DNA of 64,000 nt from an uncultured Clostridia bacterium (GCA_934771475.1 CAKVMD010000004.1:21261-85260), one strand, 5' to 3'. Positions 36,901 through 44,232 are shown, numbered from the stretch's first letter. Made by a program: numbers and translations. The notes: generated from the sequence alone by a model not told the origin.

Positions 36901-39425
36901 ACCCATGTGCTACTTTCAAACTTGCTTAAATCAATTTTGTAATTTACTGGCAACATGCTGTTGTTTCCATCATCCAAACTTAAAAGCTCTTTAAGTTGTG
37001 CGTTTAGAATAGTTGTTTCATCCTTTTTTAGGGAATAATATGTTTCTGCTTCAAAAGGAATGTACTTCAAATATCCATAAGTTGGTGCACCGCTGGCTTT
37101 TTCGTTCCAAGAGAGAATGATAGGTTCATTTGTAAAGTTTTGTGATAGTTTTTCGCCAATCGCAAAATTAGTGCTGTTTGTCTGGCGAACTTTTCTCGCT
37201 CCAATATTTTCAATCTCTTTCGTGTCTATTGTAAATGTCGTAATGCTTGGAGTTGTCGCGTTGCTTGAATTCTTCGGTTGCTTTTTGATTTGTTTTTTTC
37301 TTGCTTTGATTTCTATTGTAAAATTAGAGTTTGCATAAACGCTATTATTTGAAATATAAAGTCCGCTTTTGCCTCTGATTGCGCTAGGAACAGTTGTACC
37401 ATCTGTACCATCAAATGTTTTGTAAGCTATTCCGTTTGTGCCATTGCCTGCGAATGAGTCAATTTCTTGTTTGTCAATGACTGTTCTCTTGCTTACATAA
37501 TCATAAGCGGTGATTGAAATAGAAACCTTTGCATCATAAGGATTTTTTGTAGAGTTATCAATAATGTAAACGCTCTTGTTTGTAAAACCTCTGGTGTAGA
37601 GTTGTGTAACCGCGTTGTTTTGATTTTCTTCATAAAGAGAAACTGTTGGAGCAAGGTTTGTAACTTCAAAGAAGAAAACTTGATAATGATAAGCATTTGA
37701 TTGAAGCAAACCTGTTGAGCTCATGTAGTAATCGTATTGGTATTGAATAACATAAAGGTAAACGCCCGGAGTGTTTTGGTTAAGAAGAGAGAAAGTGAGG
37801 TTGGTATCGGTATCGGGCGTCCACTCGTTTCCGTTTTTAGTCAATTTATATAATCCACTTCTTGCAGTATCTTCTTTAACATTCCCCACAAATCTTATAG
37901 GGGTTTGGTTTGTTGTAACAGGAGATTTGTTTTTCCCGTTAATGTAACTAAGAGCGGATTCTTTCAAATTCTCCGCTGACAAATCATTTGTTGTCGGATT
38001 GTTGTTTTTTTCATTTTTTGTTCTATTCACGCCCATGGTAATGTCCGCGCCAAGTGTGCTGGTTGCCAACTTGGTGTCAAGCGTTTTTAATTCGCTAGAA
38101 GTAGGTTGGTTTGTTAAAGGGTCAATGTCGTCATAGTTTGAATAGAAAGTTTGATATCCATAAATAAACATTCTTTGAAGTTTGTTTTCAAAAGTTGCAT
38201 TTGTCAATCTTTCAAGTGGAAGAGAATAGATTTTGTTTTTGGCTGACTTGTAAAGATAAGATATTTCAAGGTCGTAAGTTCCAAGGTCGTTGAAAACAAG
38301 TTTGGCTTTTTTGTTGTCTGAGCCAATGCTAGTCCAAACGAAATAGTCGTCCTCGCTTATCTCATTTCCATTTTCGTCATACTCAGTAAACTTATCGGTA
38401 TATTCAATTCTTGCAGTCTTAATTTTTTGGTCAGTATCCGTGTAGGTAATTTGGAATTGATAAATGTTTGGGTCGAATTCAAGGGTTGGAAGAGTATAAA
38501 TGTCTGCATCTGTGTTTGAACTATTTGTGTTAGAACCATCTGTGCCTGAACCATTTGCGCTTGAACTAGTTGTGCTTGAACTATTTGTGCTATAAGAATA
38601 AAAATAGTAAAGAGAGTAGTCGCCAACTCCTTGTACAGTTGTTTTTTGAATGTTGCTTGATGGCGCTATATTTGGAAGGTAGTCTGTTTGATTAAAGTAT
38701 GTAGAAGATTTAAGAGCCATAAAAGTGTAGTTTACGGTTTCTTCACTTGCTACAAAACTGCTTCCGTCATTGGTGGTTCTGTAAACTACAACAGGAACGG
38801 ACAGTGTGTAGCAACCTTCCTTGTTAAGGGTGATTGTGTTTTCTTCAACTGTGCAATCATTCCCAGTTCCAAGCTTAAAGGTTACATTTAATTGCTCTGG
38901 TGTAAAAGTGAGATTGTTTGGCACTCCTCCCGTTGTTGTGCTCTCGGAGAAAAGGCTTATCGCTTTGCCTTCAATCAAGTTTTTTCCACTTTGCCCATTC
39001 TCGATTTGAGTGTTTGTAATGTCATAGTAAAGAGAGAGTGAGTTTGAAAACTTAAAGTAATAATAAGCGCTCGCGTTGCCGTCAGGGTAGTAACAATAGT
39101 TTGTTATATCTTTTTCTACCCCAGAAGAATCTTTACCTTTTGCCTTTTTCGTTGAGTCTGCAATTTGAATATTAATTTCGTCAGAGCTTGTATTCGAGAT
39201 TAAAAATATTTTATTGTCGACATTTCCAAAAGTGGCGGATGCGTTGGTGCTTACACCAAAATAATTTGGCAAAGAATTTGTTATCTCGTCATAAGCACTT
39301 GCTTCGGCTAAGGCCACTGCTGGCGCACGGTCAAATTGACTTTCCATCAAAAAGCCTCCTCCGCCCATACAAGCAAAAGTGAAGGATAATAAAAGTGAAT
39401 TAATTATTTTTTTAGATTTTCTCAT
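30927..39425 (-). CDS. Giant secreted, membrane-anchored surface protein
   Basis: 2832 residues. The N-terminus is a Sec signal peptide: KSKK, hydrophobic SLLLSFTFACMGGGGFL, and a likely cleavage after ALAEASA (about 45). The C-terminus has one membrane helix (AFAIIAIILGVIALGTIIFI) followed by a basic RKRQ tail, so it should stay anchored with about 2750 residues outside. No LPXTG motif is present. The exterior is rich in Asn, Ser, Thr and Tyr with many strands like GDYLIFFIYDD, GFYLLEVYDGAGN and GRYKITICPN, suggesting a chain of bacterial Ig-like domains. A Ser/Asn/Thr low-complexity patch lies near 275-310. AGAGGTGAAAA precedes the ATG. Adhesin-like role inferred. Confidence 0.85.
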   Translation of the reverse strand: MRKSKKIINSLLLSFTFACMGGGGFLMESQFDRAPAVALAEASAYDEITNSLPNYFGVSTNASATFGNVDNKIFLISNTSSDEINIQIADSTKKAKGKDSSGVEKDITNYCYYPDGNASAYYYFKFSNSLSLYYDITNTQIENGQSGKNLIEGKAISLFSESTTTGGVPNNLTFTPEQLNVTFKLGTGNDCTVEENTITLNKEGCYTLSVPVVVYRTTNDGSSFVASEETVNYTFMALKSSTYFNQTDYLPNIAPSSNIQKTTVQGVGDYSLYYFYSYSTNSSSTTSSSANGSGTDGSNTNSSNTDADIYTLPTLEFDPNIYQFQITYTDTDQKIKTARIEYTDKFTEYDENGNEISEDDYFVWTSIGSDNKKAKLVFNDLGTYDLEISYLYKSAKNKIYSLPLERLTNATFENKLQRMFIYGYQTFYSNYDDIDPLTNQPTSSELKTLDTKLATSTLGADITMGVNRTKNEKNNNPTTNDLSAENLKESALSYINGKNKSPVTTNQTPIRFVGNVKEDTARSGLYKLTKNGNEWTPDTDTNLTFSLLNQNTPGVYLYVIQYQYDYYMSSTGLLQSNAYHYQVFFFEVTNLAPTVSLYEENQNNAVTQLYTRGFTNKSVYIIDNSTKNPYDAKVSISITAYDYVSKRTVIDKQEIDSFAGNGTNGIAYKTFDGTDGTTVPSAIRGKSGLYISNNSVYANSNFTIEIKARKKQIKKQPKNSSNATTPSITTFTIDTKEIENIGARKVRQTNSTNFAIGEKLSQNFTNEPIILSWNEKASGAPTYGYLKYIPFEAETYYSLKKDETTILNAQLKELLSLDDGNNSMLPVNYKIDLSKFESSTWVEYSNTSNFDSIVSASAVKQNSGFYLLEVYDGAGNSSFEIFLIDKTSPIFVKQQEELDENGELSGIVLRSIIANGENIDIPEDVRYDMTIIWAKYKGILLTSKFDDIKAYEYSKDASQATEALKAKLEEFFNANQDYIGALSSSAYAKDGTYLKIETFPTYYALDNDTYGAHYGYSYNVPLYKENANGELEALEATHSLLTRDKSNTKVYGDEATNYKNAPSGILNFRVSSDASKLDIKVGDKPSESEQLWKSLQWDNYSFSGYFDKDTKGKRLSPTETNTENSSKKYKYSYILPTNSKNKLSLTYIPFPNNGSVVGKITLKYYPFIKTSTSKTSYKSGNDLTADNKGNVTNNYFYYTLSKKPTREFDIYTNGSVAVAKGEECTFEIVLGNNTLPVAGKYVFERVYDSGNMVGKFDYDTRDISFIVDAYNVISPIESVEVEADGKTSLESVVGGDILVSMYSGEGQQNIEISFPRYINGLNQGSFYTRSSFNDEDTFPENAISISGNKLPLSLLIPQTKYTISSIKGTDNTYSVDKNFDLSYYGAEVKEEKDEQNQTKWNLYLEGILYKSFTNEEDALAELNSMRINVYNLYAKVQYYKPNQTIAESIYHGGNLNALISRNDIYTNGYMNFYKQTSSSQSQSLALETNPTKQFTAPGTYVVSLYQANNLGATFDQLYSLYKFAFKIEKTAPEFDIVDNSGYSLEEHDGAYYTNSSNLSIKWQIPSSDYIAKIDEAKIVIRGDINKTISLEEITGDNTAGGTRSFEIDVSSILSAMFNNSDYKPSITITMQFEGHNGNIYSTTSKTIYFDITAPHENILSLMSNVEQSARLQGAFSSLDANTLHSLTREYFDYNGNSTSFNQSTSGNGVSYSYVKSTGTLKYYYYVVNSQFVNNLTVDEDNYGVKYIGLKEVGSLESYTPVDKNSFNESKYTELSNLSVNNNSIYEVVERDWAGNMTAYLIKVVDVADSDNVLTYKNSKTAEDAEIKFSRQQMIENNYNLYSNTGFEITSIDYNSDEWEIFLVRKAGQVASIYMRSPWLDKDTVYVLGNSNFNTVSLSSLFSGLASSNRKHQLQFANRNGEENTTLFLTIYNANLITSTSYKDPQAQLNINIPSQESLNSNTYGYVFPTKIKVERLNGNTYEEVATAQTNSGLYGTWNIADPSNSVNITLANGKLTLSTIIASSGEKLRYTITDNFGNESIVVQLANIASYNEIVGNGSVYEVTESDNSKTYISEKDVTFNYHLKLYDVVVYNETDSRLATNGDYFTSNKDSIRSLTFNQTNKCFTLTIYDAADIGANRTPLRTIHIRIYNKLPAFTNSATLINGGVAFLDRNLNAFSDDKAQNKTLSQTVIVGGKSFTNAQATYLSTYSSVVTMKYLNSPSDNGTAEAYKKEYPYSAYISSDNGQSFTKLEMQDGNISSYVIRGAGDYLIFFIYDDETILTNSYKAYMVTIWDSTASYYTITIDGVRVERSNLTYTDNNGVTYEVNYLVGVDYSNRNRVIITRNEELGVVISDPEVKTTGTNVYVEVYTYSCTESSGSFAILYIKPNNDFASLFSYESPSGASESLLGKANETIVASQSDTGFERLKLTFTPFYGITSNRIHIKVEKMFEGNFVDVSPEIDYTDTLATAYITRAGYYRISLHDSCEPANYQTFKGSNYMYLFFLNSIPFTVTSTDSEGNTTTTEAIQNTIYNSRVTLSLTNLSSFYAPSNYPQITVYRNGKVYNKSSGGNGYIERNYTFTFSEPGYYQVDFSAKSAKGEVQIKSKTFNFMIISKNESRSAFNFPAYSNYYISKIEKSGLGDITEDFLNFGSFKDTIVVDGKTYLSALSLNYLDEKTGTGRYKITICPNEKAYENVGVKCFTFELWINHAVPPIEVSIGQGQATTNDITITFNVANFYEAVGDSYIKIGSTIRYYNAETLPTLNETEVITLSQSGTYYIQVYTASGQLIYSYKVIKNEPLNAFAIIAIILGVIALGTIIFITVKLRKRQRVK

Positions 39426-39444
39426 TTTTCACCTCTTTTTTATT

Positions 39445-39465
39445 ACACTATGATTTTATCATAGT
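39445..39465. promoter_or_regulatory. Inverted repeat in the surface protein leader
   Basis: CACTATGAT and ATCATAGTG, nine bases each around TTT, lie about 20 bp upstream of the surface protein start codon. It could be a leader hairpin or an operator. Confidence 0.5.
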
Positions 39466-39623
39466 GCTAAAAAAAAACAAAATAATTTGACGAAATATAT
39501 AGATAAATATATAAATATTTTTAAATACTTATATATTATTAATTTGCAACAAACCCTTATAAAATACACATTTAAATAAACAAAAAAATAATTAAAAAAT
39601 ATTTTTTGTTGTAATGAATTATT

Positions 39624-39700
39624 AAAATAAAGAAAAATTAAGAAAAAATGTAAAAATTTAATAAAAAATACTAAAAAATCATGAAAAAATCGTTAAAAAA
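39624..39700. other. Phased A-tracts: predicted curved DNA
   Basis: Eight runs of four to six A's are centred near 39625, 39635, 39645, 39654, 39665, 39675, 39686 and 39697, about one helical turn apart. Such phasing bends DNA. It lies in the 423-bp, extremely AT-rich gap between the divergent surface protein and glycosyltransferase genes. No ORF or clear consensus promoter was found in the rest of the gap. Confidence 0.7.
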
Positions 39701-39848
39701 TAAATATTTTAATATTTTTTAAGCGCACATAACACTAAATATATTAATGCAGATTTTTATTTTTTAAATTAAATTATATTTTTAAAAATTATTTTCTCAA
39801 TTTATTCACTCAGCACTCATATATAAATTTAAGAATAAAAGGGGAAGA

Positions 39849-40928
39849 ATGAAAACTTTATCACTTTGCATGATTGTTAAAAATGAAGAAAAAACTCTTG
39901 CGAGGGTGCTTGAAAACGCACATGTTTACGCCGATGAAATCATTGTGGTAGACACGGGCTCGACTGATTCTACAAAAGTTATTGCACAACAATTTACGCC
40001 AAAAGTGTATGACTACAAATGGAAGGATGACTTTGCGGACGCAAGAAATTTCTCTTTTAATAAGGCTCAAAGCGACTATTTAATGTGGCTTGACGGGGAT
40101 GATTTTTTGCCCGATAGCATTGCGCAAAAAATAAGAGATTGGAAGTTTGAGCGTGGAGAAGAAGATGTTTTAATGTGTACCTATGCGACCGCTTATGATG
40201 AATTTTTACGGCCAACATATCAATTTTTAAGAGAACGAATTGTTAGAAATCTTCCTTTTCTTCGTTGGCATGACAGAGTGCATGAAGTGATTATTCCTTA
40301 TGGAAAGGTTGTCAATAGACCCGATATTGTGGTGTATCATGGCAAACAAAAACCACATACAAACCGTAACTTAAAAATTTATCAAGCCATGATAAAAGAA
40401 GGGGCTGAGTTTTCACCTAGGGCGCTATTTTATTATGCGCGTGAACTTTATTACAATGGCCATTTTAAAAAGGCTATCAAAACTTTAAATGACTTTTTGA
40501 AAACAAAAGGCGCTTTTATAGAAAACAAAATTGAGGCTTGTCTTATTTTATGTTTTTGCCATGAGAATTTGAATAATAGTGGCAAGGCCCTCGATAGCCT
40601 TTTTGAATCATTTAAACTTTCATCTCCACGAGGCGAGGTTTTGTATAACATTGGTCGAATCTTTATGAAAGAGAAAAAATTTAAACAAGCGTCATACTGG
40701 TTTGAAAGAGCGATAGAAAATGGAAATAACCTTGAAAGTGGAGCGTTTGTTGACAAGTTGAAAACAACGCTTTATCCAGCGCTTGACCTTGTGGTTTGCT
40801 ATTATAACCTTGGCGATTTGAGTAGGGCGCGCCACTTCCATGAAATATCAAAAGGATTTAACGCTAATGATGAGTCAGTATTGCACAACGAAAAGTTTTT
40901 CGCTTCTCTTCAAAAAAATAAAGATTAA
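39849..40928 (+). CDS. SunS-like family 2 glycosyltransferase with TPR-like C-terminus
   Basis: 359 residues. The GT-A domain begins LSLCMIVKNEEKTLARVLEN. It has EIIVVDTGSTDST (about 30-42), DFADARNFSF (about 58-67) and the metal-binding DxD in YLMWLDGDDF (about 77-86). After about 210 the sequence is helical with TPR-like units, e.g. ALFYYARELYYNGHFKKAI and GEVLYNIGRIFMKEKKFKQASYWFERAI. This layout matches SunS-type enzymes, which can glycosylate peptides or proteins; the acceptor here is unknown. AAAAGGGGAAGA precedes the ATG. The adjacent Asn/Ser/Thr-rich surface protein is a plausible substrate, but that is inference only. Confidence 0.85.
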   Translation: MKTLSLCMIVKNEEKTLARVLENAHVYADEIIVVDTGSTDSTKVIAQQFTPKVYDYKWKDDFADARNFSFNKAQSDYLMWLDGDDFLPDSIAQKIRDWKFERGEEDVLMCTYATAYDEFLRPTYQFLRERIVRNLPFLRWHDRVHEVIIPYGKVVNRPDIVVYHGKQKPHTNRNLKIYQAMIKEGAEFSPRALFYYARELYYNGHFKKAIKTLNDFLKTKGAFIENKIEACLILCFCHENLNNSGKALDSLFESFKLSSPRGEVLYNIGRIFMKEKKFKQASYWFERAIENGNNLESGAFVDKLKTTLYPALDLVVCYYNLGDLSRARHFHEISKGFNANDESVLHNEKFFASLQKNKD

Positions 40929-40980
40929 ACAGCATAAATTTGAAAAATGAAATAAAAATTTTTAAATTTTTGTTAAATCT

Positions 40981-41009
40981 TTGCCTTTTTTTTGATATTG
41001 TGTTATATT
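40981..41009 (+). promoter_or_regulatory. Promoter of the tRNA-Ser gene
   Basis: TTGCCT (40981-40986), 17-bp spacer, TATATT (41004-41009), ending eight bases before the tRNA. Confidence 0.6.
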
Positions 41010-41017
41010 GTAAGAAC

Positions 41018-41108
41018 GAAGACGTATCGAAGAGGTCGTAACGAGACGCACTCGAAATGCGTTTGTCAGGGAACTGGCACGTGGGTTCGAATCCCACCGT
41101 CTTCGCCA
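41018..41108 (+). tRNA. tRNA-Ser (CGA)
   Basis: 91 nt with the CCA end encoded. Acceptor stem GAAGACG/CGTCTTC. Anticodon loop CTCGAAA reads CGA for UCG codons. The long variable arm (TTTGTCAGGGAACTGGCAC) is the serine identity feature, and the T-loop TTCGAAT is intact. Confidence 0.95.
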
Positions 41109-41132
41109 AACTTTTAATTAAAAGGATAACTT

Positions 41133-42107
41133 GTGAAAAAATATAAAGTAATTATTGATACTGACCCCGGTGTAGATGATACAACTTGTTTGATTTATGC
41201 CTTAAATGATAAAAAACTTGATATTAAACTTATAACAACAGTTGTAGGTAATCTTCCAGTTGAAAAATGCACTAGAAATATGCTTCATATTCTCGACAAG
41301 TTTAACCTTGATTATCCTGTTGCAGAAGGCGCAAGCACAGCAATGAAGAGAATAAGCCCAACTGCTGAATATGTGCATGGCAAGGAGGGAATGGGGGGAT
41401 ACAAGCCTCCAAAGAAGGTAAAACATCTGCTTCTTGAAGAGGACGCTGTCAGCGCAATGTACCGCGTTTTGAGCGAAGGAGATGGAGACATAATTCCTCT
41501 TGTTTTAGGGCCTCACACCAATATTGGACTTTTGTTTGAGAAACACCCTGATATTATTAAGAAAATTCCTAAAATCATCTTCATGGGTGGAGCACCTTAT
41601 GGAATGAAAGGGTATCCATTGCATATATCGTTTAACATCTCTTCTGACCCAGAAGCATTTAAAATTGTTTTAGACAGCAAAATTCCGCTTGTAATGGTGC
41701 CTAGTGATATGGGAAGAAATAAAGCTCATCTTACTGAGGAAATGGTCTACAAAATCAAAGAAACAAACGATGTCGGCAAGATGATGTTTGATATGTTTGA
41801 CAAATATTGGGAGCATGGCTATCCAGATAAACGAATTGCAACAAATGATACTTGTGCGTATATGTATCTTATTCATCCGAAATTCTTTAAAACATTGCGA
41901 GTAAACTTGACGGTTGATACAGACAAAAACCCGGGTAAGATTATTGCAACGCCTGACAAGAAAGGGCAAGTTTTAATGACAACTGCGATTAATCGTAGAA
42001 AATTTTTAAAAGTCTTTTTCAAGAAACTGCACGAGTTTGACAAACTTTCTTTTGAAAAGAAAAAATCTCCAAATGAAAAGAAAAAATTGACTGGCGGGCG
42101 CAATTAA
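41133..42107 (+). CDS. Inosine-uridine nucleoside hydrolase family protein, altered active site
   Basis: 324 residues with the calcium-binding signature DTDPGVDD (9-16), VVGNLPVEKCTRNMLHIL, and FMGGAP. The family cleaves ribonucleosides to base and ribose for purine and pyrimidine salvage. Two conserved spots differ: the usual EFN ribose-binding motif reads SFN (HISFNISSDPEAF), and the HDP motif near residue 240 reads NDT (ATNDTCAYMYLIHP). Substrate range or activity may therefore differ from classic enzymes. A basic 30-residue tail follows. The start is a GTG behind AAAGGAT. It begins 25 bp after tRNA-Ser and may be read from the same promoter. The stop lies inside a structured element. Confidence 0.85.
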   Translation: MKKYKVIIDTDPGVDDTTCLIYALNDKKLDIKLITTVVGNLPVEKCTRNMLHILDKFNLDYPVAEGASTAMKRISPTAEYVHGKEGMGGYKPPKKVKHLLLEEDAVSAMYRVLSEGDGDIIPLVLGPHTNIGLLFEKHPDIIKKIPKIIFMGGAPYGMKGYPLHISFNISSDPEAFKIVLDSKIPLVMVPSDMGRNKAHLTEEMVYKIKETNDVGKMMFDMFDKYWEHGYPDKRIATNDTCAYMYLIHPKFFKTLRVNLTVDTDKNPGKIIATPDKKGQVLMTTAINRRKFLKVFFKKLHEFDKLSFEKKKSPNEKKKLTGGRN

Positions 42108-42179
42108 GCGCGCACGCGCTTAAACTTGCCTTATGGCAAGTTTTTTTTGCTTGCAAAAGCAAGCAAAATATTGCGCCCG
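42095..42179. repeat. Second cloverleaf-like element: outer stem with three hairpins
   Basis: Outer stem 42095-42104 with 42170-42179 (10 bp). Inner hairpins: 42105-42111/42116-42122 (7 bp), 42123-42130/42135-42142 (8 bp, loop TTAT) and 42145-42154/42159-42168 (10 bp, loop AAAA). The architecture equals that of 2161-2257 but the sequence is unrelated. It contains the stop codon of the nucleoside hydrolase gene at 42105-42107. The period-11 array begins two bases later. Confidence 0.7.
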
Positions 42180-42180
42180 G

Positions 42181-42280
42181 CGGAAGGGAAACGGAAGGGA
42201 AACGGAAGGGAAACGGAAGGGAAACGGAAGGGAAACGGAAGGGAAACGGAAGGGAAACGGAAGGAAAACGGGAAGGAAAA
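42181..42280. repeat. Second period-11 tandem array, seven perfect copies
   Basis: Unit CGGAAGGGAAA is perfect seven times from 42181 to 42257, followed by CGGAAGGAAAA and a 12-bp variant. It is purine-only on the plus strand apart from one C per unit. An ORF crossing it would encode only low-complexity Lys/Gly/Glu sequence and is not supported. Confidence 0.95.
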
Positions 42281-42381
42281 CGGGAGAATTGGAAAAATTC
42301 GGAAGAAAGTAGAAGAGGAGCGGATGAAGCATTTTTTGATAAAACATCTTTCTGAGGAAAAATATTGCAAAAATAAAAATT

Positions 42382-42409
42382 AAAAAAGAGAGCATAGGCT
42401 CTCTTTTTT
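42382..42409. terminator. Bidirectional terminator between convergent genes
   Basis: Stem AAAAGAGAGC (42384-42393) with GCTCTCTTTT (42398-42407) and loop ATAG, with A/T runs on both sides. Confidence 0.9.
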
Positions 42410-42444
42410 GTTAAAAAATTTAATGGTTTATAAATAAGTCCTAA

Positions 42445-43077
42445 TTAAGCAAATTCATATTTTTTTATCGTTATTTGGGCGTTGGTTAGGCTTGCACTGC
42501 TTCCGCCTTCGAGCGTAACTACCATTGATATAACATCATTTGCGTTTAGAGTGTAAACGCCAGAAAATGCCATGGTTTCACGCCCGCCATTTTCAGTGAG
42601 AGATGCTCCCGGTCTGTCAATGACAAGATTGTTGAGCGTTACCGCATCATTTTTGACTTCAACCTTTATTCCGTCATTTTGGGAAAGCCCTTCAAGCGTT
42701 CCACTTACGGTTATTTCGTAAGTTCCATCCTCTCCAATTACAATTCCGTTGTTTGTGCCATTTGAGGTGAAAACTGTTGTTCCAGCAGGAAGATATGAAC
42801 TTGAATTGAATGCTACTGTTCCACTTGCGGTTGCATCGTTTAAGTCAACATAGGCAAGAGCGCTGATGCTTGCAGTCCCTGCTTCACCGGTAGGACCAGT
42901 AGGACCGGTTGGCCCCGTAGGTCCAGTTGGACCCGTTGGGCCGGTTGGCCCCGTAGCGCCAGTTGCGCCAACAGGACCCGCAGGGCCGGTAGGCCCGGTT
43001 ACGCCTTGAAAACCACGATTTATAATGAAAATGGGTCTGTTTGGATTATTACAACCATTGTTAAAGCAACAAGGCAT
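42445..43077 (-). CDS. Collagen-like protein with BclA-type C-terminal domain
   Basis: 210 residues. A Cys/Asn-rich leader (MPCCFNNGCNNPNRP) precedes a collagen-like stretch of GPT/GAT/GPA triplets (about 24-66) that would form a triple helix. Residues about 70-210 form a beta-rich domain resembling the TNF-like C-terminal domain of BclA: LPAGTTVFTSNGTNNGI, then GTYEITVSGTL, then GVYTLNANDVISMVV. Such trimeric proteins coat spores or cells in Bacillota, where the Thr of GPT is often glycosylated. AAAGGAGGAATT precedes the ATG, with a TATAAT upstream. Location is inferred; no classical signal peptide is seen. Confidence 0.85.
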   Translation of the reverse strand: MPCCFNNGCNNPNRPIFIINRGFQGVTGPTGPAGPVGATGATGPTGPTGPTGPTGPTGPTGPTGEAGTASISALAYVDLNDATASGTVAFNSSSYLPAGTTVFTSNGTNNGIVIGEDGTYEITVSGTLEGLSQNDGIKVEVKNDAVTLNNLVIDRPGASLTENGGRETMAFSGVYTLNANDVISMVVTLEGGSSASLTNAQITIKKYEFA

Positions 43078-43122
43078 AATTCCTCCTTTGTTAGAGCAGA
43101 TTGCTCCAATGTCATTATATGA

Positions 43123-43163
43123 AAAAATTGCCTTGCTTGTTTATGTAAAATTTTTGCAAGGCA
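43123..43163 (-). terminator. Terminator downstream of the 139-residue protein gene
   Basis: On the minus strand, GCCTTGC/GCAAGGC (43130-43136 with 43156-43162) around a T/A-rich loop, then AATTTTTTC. Confidence 0.65.
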
Positions 43164-43244
43164 GATGTTTTTTCAATGTGTTTAAAGTTTTAACTCGCAG
43201 CATTGGCGCTTGCGCATTGACGATTGTTCAATTTATTTGAAACA

Positions 43245-43664
43245 TTAGGTCAGTGCGTTAAAAATGTTTTGCAGGTTCGTTTTGATAATGCCGATACTTC
43301 TGTTATACTCTGGAATATTGATAAGCTTCTCAATTTCGCTGGCAAGTAATATGCCCTTTTGATAGAGCGCTTTCATTTCGCTTTTATCATCGTTCTCTTT
43401 AAGGTCAAGGGGAGTGGCGAACAATGAGTAGAAAAGGTTTGAAAGTAAAAGTTCGGTTTGGTCAAGTGTGTCTTGACGCTCCTCGGTTTTGTCTACCTCT
43501 TTAATAGCATTAAGAGTGGTGTACAGGTCTTGCATCAGATTTCTTATCTGTGGCAATAGGGTGGTTTCTGCCATGGTGGCAACTTTTCCAACCATTAAGC
43601 CCTTTGCTTGCGCGAGTTCATATTTTTCTGTGAGCAAATTATAATTACAAAAAAACTTGTGCAT
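43245..43664 (-). CDS. Hypothetical helical cytoplasmic protein
   Basis: 139 residues when started at the ATG preceded by AAGGAG; the in-frame ATG six codons earlier has the site inside its own coding sequence. It is predicted to be all helical, without signal or membrane segment. Features are TLLPQIRNLMQDLYTTLNAI and a possible four-helix bundle with amphipathic spacing. No family recognised. It lies between the collagen-like gene and the pilin-like genes on the same strand, but with its own terminator. Confidence 0.6.
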   Translation of the reverse strand: MHKFFCNYNLLTEKYELAQAKGLMVGKVATMAETTLLPQIRNLMQDLYTTLNAIKEVDKTEERQDTLDQTELLLSNLFYSLFATPLDLKENDDKSEMKALYQKGILLASEIEKLINIPEYNRSIGIIKTNLQNIFNALT

Positions 43665-43720
43665 AAATTTCTCCTTACACAAGTTTATATGATTGAATTT
43701 AAAATATTGTTAATACAATG

Positions 43721-44059
43721 TTATTTGACTTGGACAACGCTTGCCCCGCCGATAATTCTAATAAATACGGGAATTAAAATATTTACAACTAGGATAAGCG
43801 AAATGAGCACTGCAAGACCAATAATTGTGTTTTTAAGTCTTGTCGATGCAGTTTTTCTTTTATCATCACTTTCACTTTTAGCAAGGTTTATGCCAAGAAT
43901 GATTGAGTATACAACGCCTGCTCCGCCAACGGCTGCCAAAATAGTCCATAAAATTGGTGGAAGGGTTTTGTAGACATTGTTGAGCCAATCATATCCGCCA
44001 AGGAATGTGTATTCTTTTCCAAAAATTTTAAGGTTCAAGAGTGAGAATAAATGTTGCAT
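43721..44059 (-). CDS. Pilin-like (TrbC/VirB2-type) small membrane protein 1
   Basis: 112 residues with two membrane helices: about 36-56 (LWTILAAVGGAGVVYSIILG) and about 82-105 (GLAVLISLILVVNILIPVFI). They are joined by a charged loop NLAKSESDDKRKTASTRLKN. This layout, and the VGGAGVVYSI motif shared with the next gene, resembles VirB2/TrbC-like and Mbov_0395-like pilins. No type IV secretion ATPase, coupling protein or relaxase is nearby. GGAGATAAT precedes the ATG. A role in a surface filament or transfer system is possible only by analogy. Confidence 0.65.
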   Translation of the reverse strand: MQHLFSLLNLKIFGKEYTFLGGYDWLNNVYKTLPPILWTILAAVGGAGVVYSIILGINLAKSESDDKRKTASTRLKNTIIGLAVLISLILVVNILIPVFIRIIGGASVVQVK

Positions 44060-44232
44060 ATTATCTCCTTATTTGACTTATCCGACTTTGTTTGATTTAT
44101 TTAAGTATATTTTAGCATAATAATAAAAATATTGCAATAAAAATTAAATGCTAAATTATTTTTTCTTTTTTAAATTAAATATTTTTGTTAGGCGGGAGTT
44201 GTCGATAAAAAATAATTTAGACAAAATAAACC

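Noticed and set aside
42126..42383. 85-codon reading frame across the period-11 array
   Set aside because: Its sequence is purely the low-complexity translation of the repeat, it lacks a ribosome-binding site, and the repeat unit is not a multiple of three.
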